A stretch of DNA of 64,000 nucleotides, taken from Parvibaculum sp036499025 (GTDB taxonomy: Bacteria > Pseudomonadota > Alphaproteobacteria > Parvibaculales > Parvibaculaceae). The notes under the pieces were generated by a model, which was given only the letters and a program-made list of their open reading frames with translations, searched no databases and was not told where the DNA came from. The stretch covers positions 1 to 64,000 of the forward strand of contig DASYEM010000013.1 in the NCBI GenBank assembly GCA_036499025.1, given 5' to 3'. Positions 1-10,400 of the stretch are shown here, piece by piece; position 1 is the first letter of the stretch; each line of letters begins with the position of its first letter. A program made the position numbers and the translations under genes.

Positions 1-115
1 GGATCACACGATTTTCGCGAAGGCCGACGGCATCGTCTCCTTCCGCGCCAAGAAAAACGGTCGCACCTACGTATCGGTGACGCTGGCTGACATGCCGGCT
101 GCGGCGGCGGACTAA
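1..115 (+). CDS. rpmA: 50S ribosomal protein L27, C-terminal part
   Basis: The frame starting at base 2 gives the last 37 residues of bacterial L27, including DHTIFAKADGIV, FRAKKNGRTYVSV and an Ala-rich end, then TAA at 113-115. L27 is a large-subunit protein close to the peptidyl-transferase centre. The 5' part lies outside the window. Neighbours fit: rpmA followed by a GNAT gene, obgE and proB is a usual alphaproteobacterial order. Two hairpins follow the stop. Confidence 0.95.
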   Translation, partial: DHTIFAKADGIVSFRAKKNGRTYVSVTLADMPAAAAD

Positions 116-126
116 AACGCGAGGCA

Positions 127-148
127 CCGCCACCTCGCAAGGTGGCGG
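127..148 (+). other. Perfect hairpin just after rpmA
   Basis: CCGCCACCT (127-135) and AGGTGGCGG (140-148) are exact inverted arms around a 4-nt loop, 11 bp after the rpmA stop. There is no T tract, so it is probably a 3'-end stabilising or pausing hairpin ahead of the true terminator at 164-192. Confidence 0.6.
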
Positions 149-163
149 CCATCCAGTTACGAG

Positions 164-192
164 AGGGAGATGGGTCGCCATCTCCCTTTTTT
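164..192 (+). terminator. Rho-independent terminator of rpmA
   Basis: GGGAGATGG (165-173), loop GTCG and CCATCTCCC (178-186) form a perfect 9-bp stem, followed by six T (187-192). It ends the rplU/rpmA transcript. It also argues against starting the next gene at the ATG at 170, which sits inside the stem. Confidence 0.9.
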
Positions 193-220
193 AATGTCTC
201 TCGGGGTCAAGGAGTCCCCG

Positions 221-748
221 ATGCAGGAAGTTCTGAAGACAGACCGGTTGGTTCTCCGGCATTTCAACTTCGACGATGCACCGCGCGTGCGCGAACTCGT
301 CGGCAACTGGAAAGTGGCGCGCATGCTGGCTCGCGTGGCCTATCCATATAATGACGGCCTTGCCGAAGAATGGATTTCGGGCCACGAACGTGCGCGCGCC
401 GAGGCCAAAGGCTTTCCCTTCGCCATCGAAAAAGATGGCGAACTGGTCGGCTGCGTCGGTCTCGATGCACAGGCAGACGGGCAGGCCTATGAGATCGGCT
501 ATTGGGTCGGCGAGCCTTACTGGAATCGCGGCATTGCGACCGAAGCAAGTCGCGCGCTCATCGCCCATGCTTTTGAGAAAAGCCCCGTCGACAGGCTGAC
601 GGCGGGCCATCTCGTCGAAAATCACGCTTCAGGCAGCGTGCTGACAAAGCTCGGCTTCCGCTATATTGGCGAAACGCGGGCCTGGAGTGAGGCCCGGCGC
701 GAGAAGGTCCATGCATTGCGCATGGTGCTGAAACGCCGCAACGGATAA
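221..748 (+). CDS. GNAT family N-acetyltransferase (RimJ/RimL-like)
   Basis: A 175-residue acetyl-CoA-dependent N-acetyltransferase. The opening LKTDRLVLRHFNFDDAPRV is the usual start of the RimJ/RimL-like Acetyltransf_3 group. YEIGYWVGEPYWNRGIATEA is the conserved beta4/acetyl-CoA-binding region, and the end (NHASGSVLTKLGFRYIGE) matches the family's 'N..S..v..KlGF' motif. I chose ATG 221 because AAGGAG (209-214) sits 6 nt upstream; the ATGs at 170 and 194 fall in or next to the rpmA terminator. It lies 6 bp before obgE and is probably cotranscribed. The substrate (a protein N-terminus or a small amine) cannot be read from sequence. Confidence 0.88.
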   Translation: MQEVLKTDRLVLRHFNFDDAPRVRELVGNWKVARMLARVAYPYNDGLAEEWISGHERARAEAKGFPFAIEKDGELVGCVGLDAQADGQAYEIGYWVGEPYWNRGIATEASRALIAHAFEKSPVDRLTAGHLVENHASGSVLTKLGFRYIGETRAWSEARREKVHALRMVLKRRNG

Positions 749-754
749 CGGCAC

Positions 755-1804
755 ATGAAGTTTCTCGACCAGGCAAAAATCTATGTCCGCGCCGGCGACG
801 GCGGCGCGGGCGCGGTCAGTTTTCTGCGCGAGAAGTTCAAGGAATTCGGCGGACCCGATGGCGGCGACGGCGGCAAGGGCGGCAACGTCGTGGTCGAATG
901 CGTCGAAGGTCTGAATACCCTCATCGATTACCGCTACCAGCAGCACTACAAGGGCAAGACGGGCATGCATGGCATGGGCCGCAACCGCCACGGCTTCAAC
1001 GGCGACGACGCCATTCTGAAAGTGCCCGTCGGCACGCAGATCATCGATGAAGATGAAGAAACCCTGATCGCCGATCTCACTTATGTCGGCCAGCGCGTCG
1101 TCCTCATCAAAGGCGGCAATGGCGGCTTCGGCAACGCGCATTTCAAGACCGCGACAAACCGTGCGCCGCGCCACGCCAATCCGGGGCAGGAAGGCGAAGA
1201 GCGCTGGATCTGGCTGCGCCTGAAACTCATCGCCGATGCCGGTCTCGTCGGCCTGCCCAATGCGGGCAAGAGCACCTTCTTGGCCGCGACCAGCGCCGCG
1301 AAGCCGAAAATCGCCGACTATCCCTTCACGACGCTCGCTCCCGGACTTGGCGTCGTCTCGGTCGATGCGCGTACCTTTGTATTGGCCGACATTCCCGGCC
1401 TCATTGAAGGCGCGAGCGAAGGCCTTGGCCTCGGCGATCGTTTCCTCGGTCACGTCGAGCGCTGCCGCACGCTCATTCATCTCGTCGACGGCACGCAGGA
1501 CGATGTCGCAGAAGCCTATCGCGTCGTGCGTGGCGAGCTCGAAGCCTATGGCGCGGGCCTCGAGCACAAACCGGAGATCCTTTGCCTCAACAAGGTCGAT
1601 GCACTCGATGAAGAAGAGCGTGAGGAAAAGCGCAAGGCGCTTGCCAAGGCCGCCGGCAAGAAGAAGAAAATCTATCTGATCTCCGGCGTCACCGGCGAAG
1701 GCATGACGGCGCTCCTGCATCTCGTCGCCGATCAGATCGCCGCCGCCAATAGGCAGGAAAAACTCGAGGCGGAAGAACCCGAAGAAGAAGGCTGGCGTCC
1801 ATGA
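755..1804 (+). CDS. obgE: GTPase ObgE/CgtA
   Basis: An essential ribosome-associated GTPase in 50S maturation and stress control. The N-terminal glycine-rich OBG fold (residues 1-157; FLDQAKIYVRAGDGGAGAVS, GGDGGKGGNV) leads to a G domain with P-loop GLPNAGKST (about 166-174), switch II DIPGLIEGASEG and the NKVD specificity motif. The C-terminus is short and acidic (EEPEEEGW). At 349 residues it has usual Obg length without the extra OCT domain. It lies between a GNAT gene and proB, the normal setting in alphaproteobacteria. Confidence 0.97.
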   Translation: MKFLDQAKIYVRAGDGGAGAVSFLREKFKEFGGPDGGDGGKGGNVVVECVEGLNTLIDYRYQQHYKGKTGMHGMGRNRHGFNGDDAILKVPVGTQIIDEDEETLIADLTYVGQRVVLIKGGNGGFGNAHFKTATNRAPRHANPGQEGEERWIWLRLKLIADAGLVGLPNAGKSTFLAATSAAKPKIADYPFTTLAPGLGVVSVDARTFVLADIPGLIEGASEGLGLGDRFLGHVERCRTLIHLVDGTQDDVAEAYRVVRGELEAYGAGLEHKPEILCLNKVDALDEEEREEKRKALAKAAGKKKKIYLISGVTGEGMTALLHLVADQIAAANRQEKLEAEEPEEEGWRP

Positions 1805-1841
1805 GCGACATCGGAGCGAACTCCCGCAGGGAGCCCCGCAC

Positions 1842-2960
1842 ATGACCATTGCGCGCCTGAGCAACGCCCAGCGCGTCGTCGTCAAGATCGGCTCCGCGCT
1901 TTTGACCGATGCCGAAACCGGCAAGCTCAACCGTCCTTGGCTGCAAGCCTTCGTCGAGGACGTGGCGACCATGCGCGCTCGCGGTCAGGAAATGCTGATC
2001 GTCTCTTCGGGCGCCATCGCGCTCGGTCGCCGCGCCTTGAAGCTCGCCCCCGGAAAATTGAAGCTTGAGGAAAGTCAGGCCGCCGCAGCTGTCGGCCAGA
2101 TCAGCCTCGCCCATGCCTTTCAGGAAATCCTCAGCGCCTATGGCCGCAACTGCGCGCAGATTCTGCTGACGCTCGACGACACCGAAGAGCGCCGCCGCTA
2201 CCTCAACGCCCGCTCGACATTGAACACGCTGCTGAAATTCGGCGCCGTTCCCGTCATCAATGAAAACGACACGGTGGCGACGAGCGAAATCCGCTACGGC
2301 GACAATGACCGCCTCGCCGCCCGCGTCGCCAGCATGATTTCCGCCGACTGCCTTGTGCTGCTCTCCGACATTGACGGCCTCTACACCGCCCCGCCCGCGC
2401 AACCCGGCGCGACGCATCTTGCCGAAGTGCCCGAGATCACGCCCGAGATCGAAGCAATGGCGGGCGACGCCGCCAGCGAAATGAGCCGTGGCGGCATGAA
2501 GACGAAAATCTCGGCGGCGAAAATCGCCGTCGAAAGCGGCTGCAACATGGCGATCGGCAATGGCCGCGTCCTGCACCCGCTCCGTGCGCTGGAAGACGGC
2601 GCGCGCTGCACATGGTTCACGGCCCGGCAAACGCCGGTCGCCGCCCGCAAGCGCTGGATTTCAGGCGGCCTGAAAACGCTCGGCACGCTCGTCATCGACG
2701 AGGGCGCGGTGCGCGCATTGGGTCAGGGCCGCAGCCTCCTCCCCGCAGGCGTCACTGCCGTTGAAGGCAGCTTCGAACGCGGCGACGCCGTCGCCGTGCG
2801 CGATGGCGAAGGCCGCGAAATTGCGCGCGGCCTCGTCACTTATTCAAGCGACGACGCGCAGCGCCTGAAAGGCCACAACTCGGGCGAAATCGAAAACCTG
2901 CTCGGCTTTGCGGGTCGCGCCGAAATGATCCATCGCGACGATCTCGCGCTGAAGACCTAG
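1842..2960 (+). CDS. proB: Glutamate 5-kinase with PUA domain
   Basis: First step of proline synthesis: ATP-dependent phosphorylation of L-glutamate to gamma-glutamyl phosphate. The amino-acid-kinase domain (about 10-265) shows VVKIGSALL, VSSGAIALGRR, VPVINENDTVAT and the GGMKTKISAAKIA nucleotide region. A C-terminal PUA domain (about 285-365) makes up the 372 residues normal for the family. ATG 1842 has GGGAG upstream. In related genomes proA follows directly. Here proA lies 11 kb away at 14037, beyond a four-gene minus-strand operon, and the proB 3' end overlaps the last gene of that operon by 4 bp. Confidence 0.97.
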   Translation: MTIARLSNAQRVVVKIGSALLTDAETGKLNRPWLQAFVEDVATMRARGQEMLIVSSGAIALGRRALKLAPGKLKLEESQAAAAVGQISLAHAFQEILSAYGRNCAQILLTLDDTEERRRYLNARSTLNTLLKFGAVPVINENDTVATSEIRYGDNDRLAARVASMISADCLVLLSDIDGLYTAPPAQPGATHLAEVPEITPEIEAMAGDAASEMSRGGMKTKISAAKIAVESGCNMAIGNGRVLHPLRALEDGARCTWFTARQTPVAARKRWISGGLKTLGTLVIDEGAVRALGQGRSLLPAGVTAVEGSFERGDAVAVRDGEGREIARGLVTYSSDDAQRLKGHNSGEIENLLGFAGRAEMIHRDDLALKT

Positions 2961-3658
2961 AACGCCCCCTTTGCAATCTTGAAAATATCCGGCTGTTTCG
3001 GATCGGCGATATAGGCGAGCCGCAGCGTCATCCGTTTCTTGTCGGCATCACCCTTGGCGACTTCCATGCGCTGCACCAGCTGCACCATATGGCCCTTCGC
3101 ATCTGTCCCCTGAAACACCAGCACACCGCCATTGCCGAGCTTCTTGTTGCGCGTCACGCGATGCGCGGCGAAACCTTGCGCGGCGAAATAACGCGTCAAT
3201 GTCGCCGCCATCGCAGCAAGCTGGCTTTGCGTGACGGCGGGTGTTAACGGCGTACCCCAGAGAATATTGACCTGAATGAGCGCCTTCGACTTGTAGCCGA
3301 AGACATAGCCGATCTCGGCCTGTGTCGAATCCGCAAAGAGATTGTCGCTACGCACCACCAGCACACGCGTCCGCTCGACCGGATTGTCGATGATCTTGAT
3401 TGCGTCGCCGCTCTTGTCGAAATCCTTGGTGATGGCAGCCCTCACCGCCTTCTCGTCGCTGCCGAATTGCGCGGTGCGAAATCCATCGACACTCGCCGCC
3501 GACACGTTCGCGCTCTCCCCCGCCATATTTTGCCCGGCGGGCAGGAGCCAGACGCCGGCAATCGCCACCAGCAATCCCATGGCGACAAAGCTCACCAGCA
3601 GCATCCGCCGCTTGCGTTCGGTTGCGGAACTTCCCATCCAGTCGCTGACCATCGACAT
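2957..3658 (-). CDS. Membrane-anchored hypothetical protein, last gene of the autotransporter operon
   Basis: A 233-residue protein with a short charged N-terminus (TERKRR), one strong hydrophobic segment (about 19-41) and a C-terminal part expected in the periplasm. That part reads as a mixed alpha/beta domain beginning GFRTAQFGSDEKAVRAAI, with NPVERTRVLVVR, YVFGYKSKALIQV and a closing LAYIADPKQPDIFKI. I half recognise this as a small uncharacterised family seen in Hyphomicrobiales, but no function is known to me. It starts 26 bp after the sulfotransferase stop on the same strand, so it is probably the fourth gene of the operon. Its 3' end overlaps proB tail to tail by 4 bp. Confidence 0.75.
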   Translation of the reverse strand: MSMVSDWMGSSATERKRRMLLVSFVAMGLLVAIAGVWLLPAGQNMAGESANVSAASVDGFRTAQFGSDEKAVRAAITKDFDKSGDAIKIIDNPVERTRVLVVRSDNLFADSTQAEIGYVFGYKSKALIQVNILWGTPLTPAVTQSQLAAMAATLTRYFAAQGFAAHRVTRNKKLGNGGVLVFQGTDAKGHMVQLVQRMEVAKGDADKKRMTLRLAYIADPKQPDIFKIAKGAF

Positions 3659-3684
3659 GTGTCCATCCTCTCCAGATCAAGGTT

Positions 3685-5781
3685 TCAGAAAGCGAGCGGC
3701 CCGAGTTCCGCCACCAGCGGCTCGACGGCCGATCCATATCTCCGCCAACGCTGGACGGATGTTGCGTAGAGCGGCCGGCGCACCTGTGCGACGCTGGCGG
3801 TCTTGACCACACGTTCCGTCTTGTGAAAATCAAGACAGGCGGCATCCCAACCGAGGCCGCAATGCGCCGTAATCCGCCGCGCCTCGCGCTCGATATTGCT
3901 GACGACGTCCTCATAGGCCACGTCGAGAATGATCGCCTCCGGCAACACGCTTTTCCAATGTGCCATCAGCTCCGCATATTTCGCGTAGTAATGCGCAAGC
4001 TCCTTCAGGTCATAGGTGAAGGGCATGTCCTCGCGAAACATTTTTGAAAAGCAGGAGAGGCAGGTATCGACCGCATTGCGCGTGCAGTGAATGATCCGCG
4101 CATTGGGAAAAAGCAGATGGATGAGGCCAACATAATAGTAATTGGTCAGCATCTTGTCGGTGGTGAGCCGCTTGCCTTCGGGCAACATCGGCATATTCGT
4201 CTGGTAATGGCGAATGATCGCCTCGAACTGCGGCTTTTCCATCAGATGCACGAGTTCGGGATAGCGCATAGCGGATCCATAGGTCTGATCGACGCCAATG
4301 ATGCCGTGATGCAGATGCTTCACCTCGCCGGCGGCCAGCACCTCCGCATGGCTCGCAAGGATTTGCTCAACCAGTGTCGAGCCTGAACGCGGCATCCCGA
4401 CAATGAAAACGGGCCGCGCCGTCTTGTCGCCAAAGCCGGATTTTTCCGCGATCAGCTTCGGCGTGAAAATATGCGCGATACGGTCGAAGAGACGCAGCAT
4501 CGGCTTCTCGTCATAAGCAAGCTGCCGCCGCTTCAGCGCCGCGCCCGCCGCAAATTGCTCGAAGGCCCGTCCGTGATCGCCGACATCGTCATAGACCTTG
4601 CCCAGTGCGTAATGCAGAGCGGCGCGCTCTCCTTCGGGCAAACTCTTGCGTTTAGCCGCTTTTTCCAGCACGGCGATTTCAGGGTCGCCCGCATTGAACT
4701 TCCGCGCCGCCGCCAGATTGATGTAAGTCGACAAGCCGTTGGGCTCTATCTCCGCCGCATGTCCAAGAGCCGCCGCCGCGCCATCGAGATCGCCACTTTC
4801 CAGAAGCGAAAGCCCGAGATTGTTGAGAATGTCCGGCGCATCGGGCCGCAGCGCCAGCGCCCGCCTGCAATGAACGATGGACCCCTCAATATCCTCGGCA
4901 TCGCGTAAGACCCGCCCCATCAAATTGAGCGCGCCCGCATGATCGGGATTGCATTTCAGCGCCCGGCGGCATGCCGACAAAGCCCCCTCGGTCTTGCCGC
5001 GCTCAAGCAGGATCGAGGCGATCAGAATGAATGCCTCCGCCCGCTCGGGATCGATGGCGACGGAACGCGCCAACACGTTCAGCGCATCGTCGGCACGCTT
5101 CAGGTCACGCAAGACCAGCGCCAGACTGGTATAGGCGTCAGCGTAATTGGGCTTTGCGCCAATGGCCTGGCGCAGCACCGCTTCCGCCTCTTCAGGCCTT
5201 CCGGTCTCTCGCAGCATCGCCCCGCGATTGGCGAGCGCCTCGCCGTAATTCCTCTTCAGCGCAATGGCGCGGAGATAGGCGGCGTCCGCCTCGTCGAACA
5301 TCCTCCGGGCGCGTAACGCATTGGCGAGATTGTTATGCGCCTCGGCATAATCGGGTGCGGCCTCGATAGCTCGGCGGTAGGCGCCCTCCGCCAGATCGAA
5401 CGCCCCGCGCTCGAAATGCACAATGCCGAGATTATTGTGTCCCTGCGCATAGGCGGGATCGATTTCCACCGCCCGCTCGCCCGCCGCCAGCGCCAGACCG
5501 AGCTTCCCCGCCTGCCGGTACATCTCGCAGAGATTTCCATGCAGGCTCGCGGCAGCGGGATTGCCCGCAATCGCGCGCGCCATCCAGTCGATGGCCGTTT
5601 GCGTATCTCCGGCGCGGAAGGCGACGATGCTTAAAAGATTGGCCGCTTCGGAATCACCCGCTTCCCTGTCGATGGCGCGCCGCGCGATCCGTTCGGCGAG
5701 ATGCAGCTGCCCGGTGCGGTAATGTTCCCAGGCCGCACTCAGCGCATCGGCATGAGCGGCTTTTGCCCTCGCGCTTGTCAT
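3685..5781 (-). CDS. TPR-repeat sulfotransferase
   Basis: A 698-residue two-part protein. Residues about 5-400 are roughly ten tetratricopeptide repeats (for example AQGHNNLGIVHFERGAFDLA, AEAHNNLANALRARRMFDEA). The C-terminal part is a Sulfotransfer_3-type domain with the 5'-phosphosulfate loop VGMPRSGSTLVEQ (P464-L470) and the 3'-phosphate region IIHCTRNAVDTCLS (R568). The family transfers sulfate from PAPS; the same Pfam family includes tyrosylprotein sulfotransferases. I chose ATG 5781 because it overlaps the upstream glycosyltransferase stop as ATGA (4 bp), implying translational coupling; the longer frame back to 5904 is Arg-rich readthrough. No signal peptide is seen, so it should act in the cytoplasm. 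The acceptor is unknown; the neighbouring autotransporter is the obvious candidate. Confidence 0.9.
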   Translation of the reverse strand: MTSARAKAAHADALSAAWEHYRTGQLHLAERIARRAIDREAGDSEAANLLSIVAFRAGDTQTAIDWMARAIAGNPAAASLHGNLCEMYRQAGKLGLALAAGERAVEIDPAYAQGHNNLGIVHFERGAFDLAEGAYRRAIEAAPDYAEAHNNLANALRARRMFDEADAAYLRAIALKRNYGEALANRGAMLRETGRPEEAEAVLRQAIGAKPNYADAYTSLALVLRDLKRADDALNVLARSVAIDPERAEAFILIASILLERGKTEGALSACRRALKCNPDHAGALNLMGRVLRDAEDIEGSIVHCRRALALRPDAPDILNNLGLSLLESGDLDGAAAALGHAAEIEPNGLSTYINLAAARKFNAGDPEIAVLEKAAKRKSLPEGERAALHYALGKVYDDVGDHGRAFEQFAAGAALKRRQLAYDEKPMLRLFDRIAHIFTPKLIAEKSGFGDKTARPVFIVGMPRSGSTLVEQILASHAEVLAAGEVKHLHHGIIGVDQTYGSAMRYPELVHLMEKPQFEAIIRHYQTNMPMLPEGKRLTTDKMLTNYYYVGLIHLLFPNARIIHCTRNAVDTCLSCFSKMFREDMPFTYDLKELAHYYAKYAELMAHWKSVLPEAIILDVAYEDVVSNIEREARRITAHCGLGWDAACLDFHKTERVVKTASVAQVRRPLYATSVQRWRRYGSAVEPLVAELGPLAF

Positions 5782-7376
5782 GCCTCCCCCCGGTCGAGCG
5801 CCATGCGCACATCGGCGATGACGCCGGCCCAATCGCGGCGTGTCTTTTGACGGAAGAGCCGCATGAAGCCGTAAAGTGGATGCGCCTTGCCTTCCATGCC
5901 CCATCGCCAGTCGGGCACATGTGGCAGCAGCGTCCAGACGGGCGTGCCAAGGGCTCCGGCGAGGTGCGCCAGCGATGTATCGACGCTGATGACGAGATCA
6001 AGCGCCGCAATTGCCGCCGCCGTCTCGCTCATGTTGGAGACGCGGTCACCGAGATCCTGCACGCCAGGCTTCAGCGCCGAGACTTGCGCCCCTGCGGGGC
6101 CAATTTGCAGACCGAAGAAATGACAGCCTGCTACCTCAAGCAGCGGTGCGAACATTTGGGCGCGCATCGAGCGGTTGTGATCGTTCTGATAAGTGCCGTT
6201 CCCCGCCCAGACGAGCCCGATTTTGCGGCCTCTGAACGGGGCCAGCCGCTCGCGCCACGCCGCCACGCGCTCCGGCTCCGCCGTCAAATAAGCCGTGCCC
6301 GGCGAAATCGTCCCCGCCGGGCCGTCAAGCAACAGCGGCAGGCTCATCAGCGCACAATGATAATCGACCGTGCCCGCCTCGGGCATCCGCGTCGCCACAT
6401 CGATTTCGGGAAAATTCCGCGCGACAAGATTGCGCAAATTGCGCGGCGCGAGAAAGCTGATCGATGCCACCCGCCGCTCCAGCAACCTCCGCAGATACCG
6501 CAGCGACTGGATCGTGTCGCCAAGCCCCTGCTCGGCGAAAACGAAAATCCGCCTCCCGGCGATCTCCTCGCCGCGCCACGCTTTGCCGGGCAATGCGCGG
6601 GGCACGGCGCGCGGCAATGCCAGCCGCCACTCATATTCGATGCGTCCTTGCGCCGTCTCGCCTTTGAGGAAGCTGACGATGGCGCGGCAGAGATGCGCGT
6701 TGGCGTTGCGTGGGCTCGCCACGAGCGCTTCGTCGAGCCGCGCCGTAGCCCGCGCGAAATCCGCTTCCTCGCGCCAGCACAGCGCATCGTTGACCATGGC
6801 TTCGTAATAGGCCGGACGAGATGAAATCGCTCGCGCATAAGCTTCATGCGCTTCGGCATCGCGCTCGAGGCGGCATAACGCATTGCCGAGATTGTTCCAG
6901 CTGCTCGCCGCCGACGGGTCGATATCGAGCGCCCGACGGCAGGCGCGTTCGGCTTCAGCGAAATTCCGCCGCTCGAATTCGAGAATGCCGAGCGTGTTCC
7001 AGCCCTGCGCATTGCGTGGATCGAGCGTCAACGACCGCCGTGCGGCGCTGAGACCGCGTTCGATGAACCCCCTGCGCCGCAGCATCTCGGCAAGGTTGCT
7101 CCAGAAGGCCGATGTCTTCGGCGCTCTGGCGGTGGCCCGCTCGGCATGGACAATCGCCTTGTCGAGACGCCCGGCCCTGAAAGCCGACACCGCCATGATA
7201 TGAAAAGCGTCGGCGCTTCCCCGTTTCTGTTCGGCCACTTGCTCCGCGATGCGCGAGGCTTCGCCGAAAGCGCCGCGCGCCAGATGATCGCGGGCGAGGC
7301 GGAGAGCGTCGTCGACCGACATCAATCTCTCGGTTGACGACGCCTCGTTTGTCTTGCTCACCGCCACGCCCGCCAT
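5778..7376 (-). CDS. TPR-repeat glycosyltransferase, GT-B fold (heptosyltransferase/GT9-like)
   Basis: A 532-residue protein. Residues about 15-255 are TPR repeats (AQGWNTLGILEFERRNFAEA, ASSWNNLGNALCRLERDAEA). Residues about 270-520 form a GT-B glycosyltransferase domain with IFVFAEQGLGDTIQSLRYL (about 278-296), KIGLVWAGN and the C-terminal donor-site motif DLVISVDTSLAHLAGALGTP (about 458-477), close to the GT9/ADP-heptose heptosyltransferase pattern. ATG 7376 follows a strong GGGGGAGG; a GTG at 7382 is possible. It is 32 bp after the autotransporter stop and overlaps the sulfotransferase start by 4 bp. Dedicated heptosyltransferases next to autotransporters (Aah, TibC) are known. The sugar used here cannot be told from sequence. 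Confidence 0.85.
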   Translation of the reverse strand: MAGVAVSKTNEASSTERLMSVDDALRLARDHLARGAFGEASRIAEQVAEQKRGSADAFHIMAVSAFRAGRLDKAIVHAERATARAPKTSAFWSNLAEMLRRRGFIERGLSAARRSLTLDPRNAQGWNTLGILEFERRNFAEAERACRRALDIDPSAASSWNNLGNALCRLERDAEAHEAYARAISSRPAYYEAMVNDALCWREEADFARATARLDEALVASPRNANAHLCRAIVSFLKGETAQGRIEYEWRLALPRAVPRALPGKAWRGEEIAGRRIFVFAEQGLGDTIQSLRYLRRLLERRVASISFLAPRNLRNLVARNFPEIDVATRMPEAGTVDYHCALMSLPLLLDGPAGTISPGTAYLTAEPERVAAWRERLAPFRGRKIGLVWAGNGTYQNDHNRSMRAQMFAPLLEVAGCHFFGLQIGPAGAQVSALKPGVQDLGDRVSNMSETAAAIAALDLVISVDTSLAHLAGALGTPVWTLLPHVPDWRWGMEGKAHPLYGFMRLFRQKTRRDWAGVIADVRMALDRGEA

Positions 7377-7408
7377 CTGCACCCCTCCCCCGTTTCGATT
7401 GCCTTGTC

Positions 7409-10400
7409 TCAGAACTTCAGGCGCAGGCGCAGCGACGCCGTATTGTCCATGTAGTTGCTGCTGTACTGGCCGTTGTACTGAACGTAAGCATCGATCGTGT
7501 CGGTCATCTGGACGCTCAATGCCGCCCCGACGATTGCCGTGTCGCGCTTCGCCGTCGATCCGAAGATCTGGAAGTTGCTTCCCGGGGTGCCCGAGAGCGC
7601 TGCGTTGGCAATCGGGCTCGCATCGCCGAAGGCATGCTTCCAGCCAAGCTCGATCGTCGGCGTCAGCTTCGTGCCGCCGTCCGTGACGTAGCTCTTCGAC
7701 AGCCGCGCGCCGAGCACGCTGTCAAAGCCGTTTTCGCTCCGGTCGTCATAAGCGAGGTTCCATATCCCGGCGCCTGTTTCCGTCACGGCGTCGGTCTTGG
7801 TATGGGTGAAGTTGACCCCGGCAAAAGGCGTCAGCTTCGTATTCTGGGCGAGCTCGATTTCATAGCCGGTTTCGAGGCTGCCGATGATCGAGGAACCGTC
7901 ATAGTCGCTATTGGCGACATAACCGGTGCCAAGCACCGTCAGATAGCGGTCCATGTCGTAGGACTGCACCGCATAGCCCGCCAAGGCATCGACATAGATC
8001 GCGCCGATCCTGTAGTCGCCATAGGCCGTCAAACTCCAGGACGAGATGTCGCCTTCGCCCGTGCCGCGGAAATCCATATTCGAGGACTGGTAGCCCCCCG
8101 CGAGACCGGCCAGGAAGTTCGGGCTGAAGTTGTAATCCGCACCGGCAACGACGCCGCCGGTTGTCGAGGTGAAACCTGCCGCGACGCTGCTGCGATCAAG
8201 TTCCGCCCAGTCGCCGAAGACACGCGCCCATGCCGACCAGTCGCCGCTGAGCTTTGTTCCCGCCTCGCCGAAGCCCGGCTGCGGCGCATCCGACATGGAC
8301 GCCATGACCTGGTTCGACGCGACGCGAATGCCGAGCGATTGTGTATCGGAGGAGGCGATCGTACCGCCGCGAAGTTCGCTCAGCTGGGTTTGGATGACGT
8401 GGATCAGCGATCCGGCCTGGCTGAAAGTGACCGACTGCAAGTCGGCCGTCTGCTGGCCTGCGATCTCGTTCATCGCCTTGGAATATTCCTCCGGCGTCAG
8501 CAGAACGAGCTGATAGATCGCCTTGCCGAGATCGGAGTCCGGGTCGATGTCGCCAAAGACACGGTCCAGCGCCTTGCCAAAGGACGTCCCGTCGTCTTTC
8601 AGGCCCGCCACGTCGGCAAAGGAAAGCCGCGTCGCCAGAAGATCGACGCCGTCCTCGCCATATTGCGCCACGATCTTCTCGATCAGCGAGTTCGACACGA
8701 CAGTGCCGAAACGCGTGTCGCTGCCGTCCCAGTTGATGATGCGATAGACCTGCGATTCCGGCATGCCCGTGTCGAGGAAGACCGCCTTGACCGTCGCGCC
8801 GCCGAGATCGGCGCTCGATGTGTTGATGACGCCGTTGACACCGTCGCTGGTCACGTCAAAGGAAAGCGTTGATCCCTGATCGAGATTGAGCGCGTTGGTC
8901 GAGACATTCGCCGCGCTGCCAAGCCCGAGCGTGGCGTTCGGACCGACATGGAAGGTATCGACGTTGCGCACCGTGTTGGTGAGGCGAAGCGCAACAGCGT
9001 CACCATGATCGCCGCCATTGACATTGAATTGGCCAAAGCCATCGACCGTGCCGTTATAGGTGAAGGCATTGTTCTCGCCGGCAAAGACATTCAGGACATC
9101 GCCGTCTTCGCTTTCATTGCCGGTGATGTTCCCGTCGATGGTGCCGCCGCTCCAATCGATCGTGTCGGTATGTTCATTGTCACTGAGGATATCGCCGGTG
9201 ATGCTGCCCTTGAGCTGCATGATATTGACGCCTATCCCGGCGCCGCGAACGTCGATGGCGGCGGCTTGGGGACCATCCTCGCCGAAGAGATCGAACTCGC
9301 TGGTGTCTTCAGCCGTCGCGGAAATGTCGCCGCTATTGCTGATCGAGCTGATCCAGGCGCCATCGGTGACGAGCACCGCCGTCGCATAGGGGTTCTCGCT
9401 GCTCGCCTCCGCGGAAATCGTTCCGGTGTTGGTCAGCGTGCCGCTATAGGTCCCGTCCTCGCCCTCGATGGCGATGCCGCGCGCAACGGCGCTGTTGCGT
9501 CCGCTCGCCTCGGCGCTGATCTCACCGTCGTTCTGGATCTGCGAGACCAAGGCGCCATCGACATGGAGACCGGTCGCATAGGCATCGGACTCGCCGTATT
9601 CCGCATTGTCCTCGTCGCCGAGCGTCGCGTCGGCATCCGCCTGTGCGTGAATGATGCCACCCTCTTCATTGGCGAAACTGTCGAAATAGGAGCCGGACCG
9701 AAGGTCGACGCCGACGGCATGAGCAGAAGCCGAGGCGCTCTGGCTGAGCGACGAGTCTTCATCCTCGTCGAAGTCGCTTGTCGCCAGCGCGTGGGCGCGA
9801 GCATAGGCATAAGCCACGATATCCCCGGAATTGACCAGCGACGCCGAACCCGTGCCATACATCGATACACCGGTCGCCGTGGCGCTGGCCGATGCATCGG
9901 CATTTGCCTGAGCGACATCGCCTTCGGCATTTGCCTCCGCATCGGAAAGCGCCAGAGAGCCTGCGAAAATCTGGCCGCTATTCGACAGCTCATAGCCGAT
10001 CATATCGACGCCGGTCGCATCGGCATTCGCCTCGTCGCTTGCATTGGCGATAGCCGTGCCATGGCCCGAGGAGGCGGTGGCGTCGGCTTGCTCATCGCCA
10101 TAAGCCAGCGCCCCGGCGACGATCAGACCGTCATTGAAGAGGCCGCCGCTATAGGACGAATATTCCGGACCCTGATAGCCGGTGGCCGAAGCGGATTCCG
10201 CGTTGATCGCATAAGCGCCCGCTCTATCGTCGCCTTCCGCTGTCGCGTGATTATTGCCGAAGGCGCCGGCCAGCGCCCAGATCTGGCCGCTGCCGTCTTC
10301 GCTGTCATAGTCATCGTAATCTTCATCGTCGGCGCGTCCATTATAGACGGTGCCGCTGTAATAGCCCTCGGCCGCAAGGCCCGTCGCGGTCGCCGACGCC

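Noticed and set aside
629..1972. 447-codon minus-strand frame across obgE and proB
   Set aside because: Antisense shadow of obgE, which has all GTPase motifs in place.
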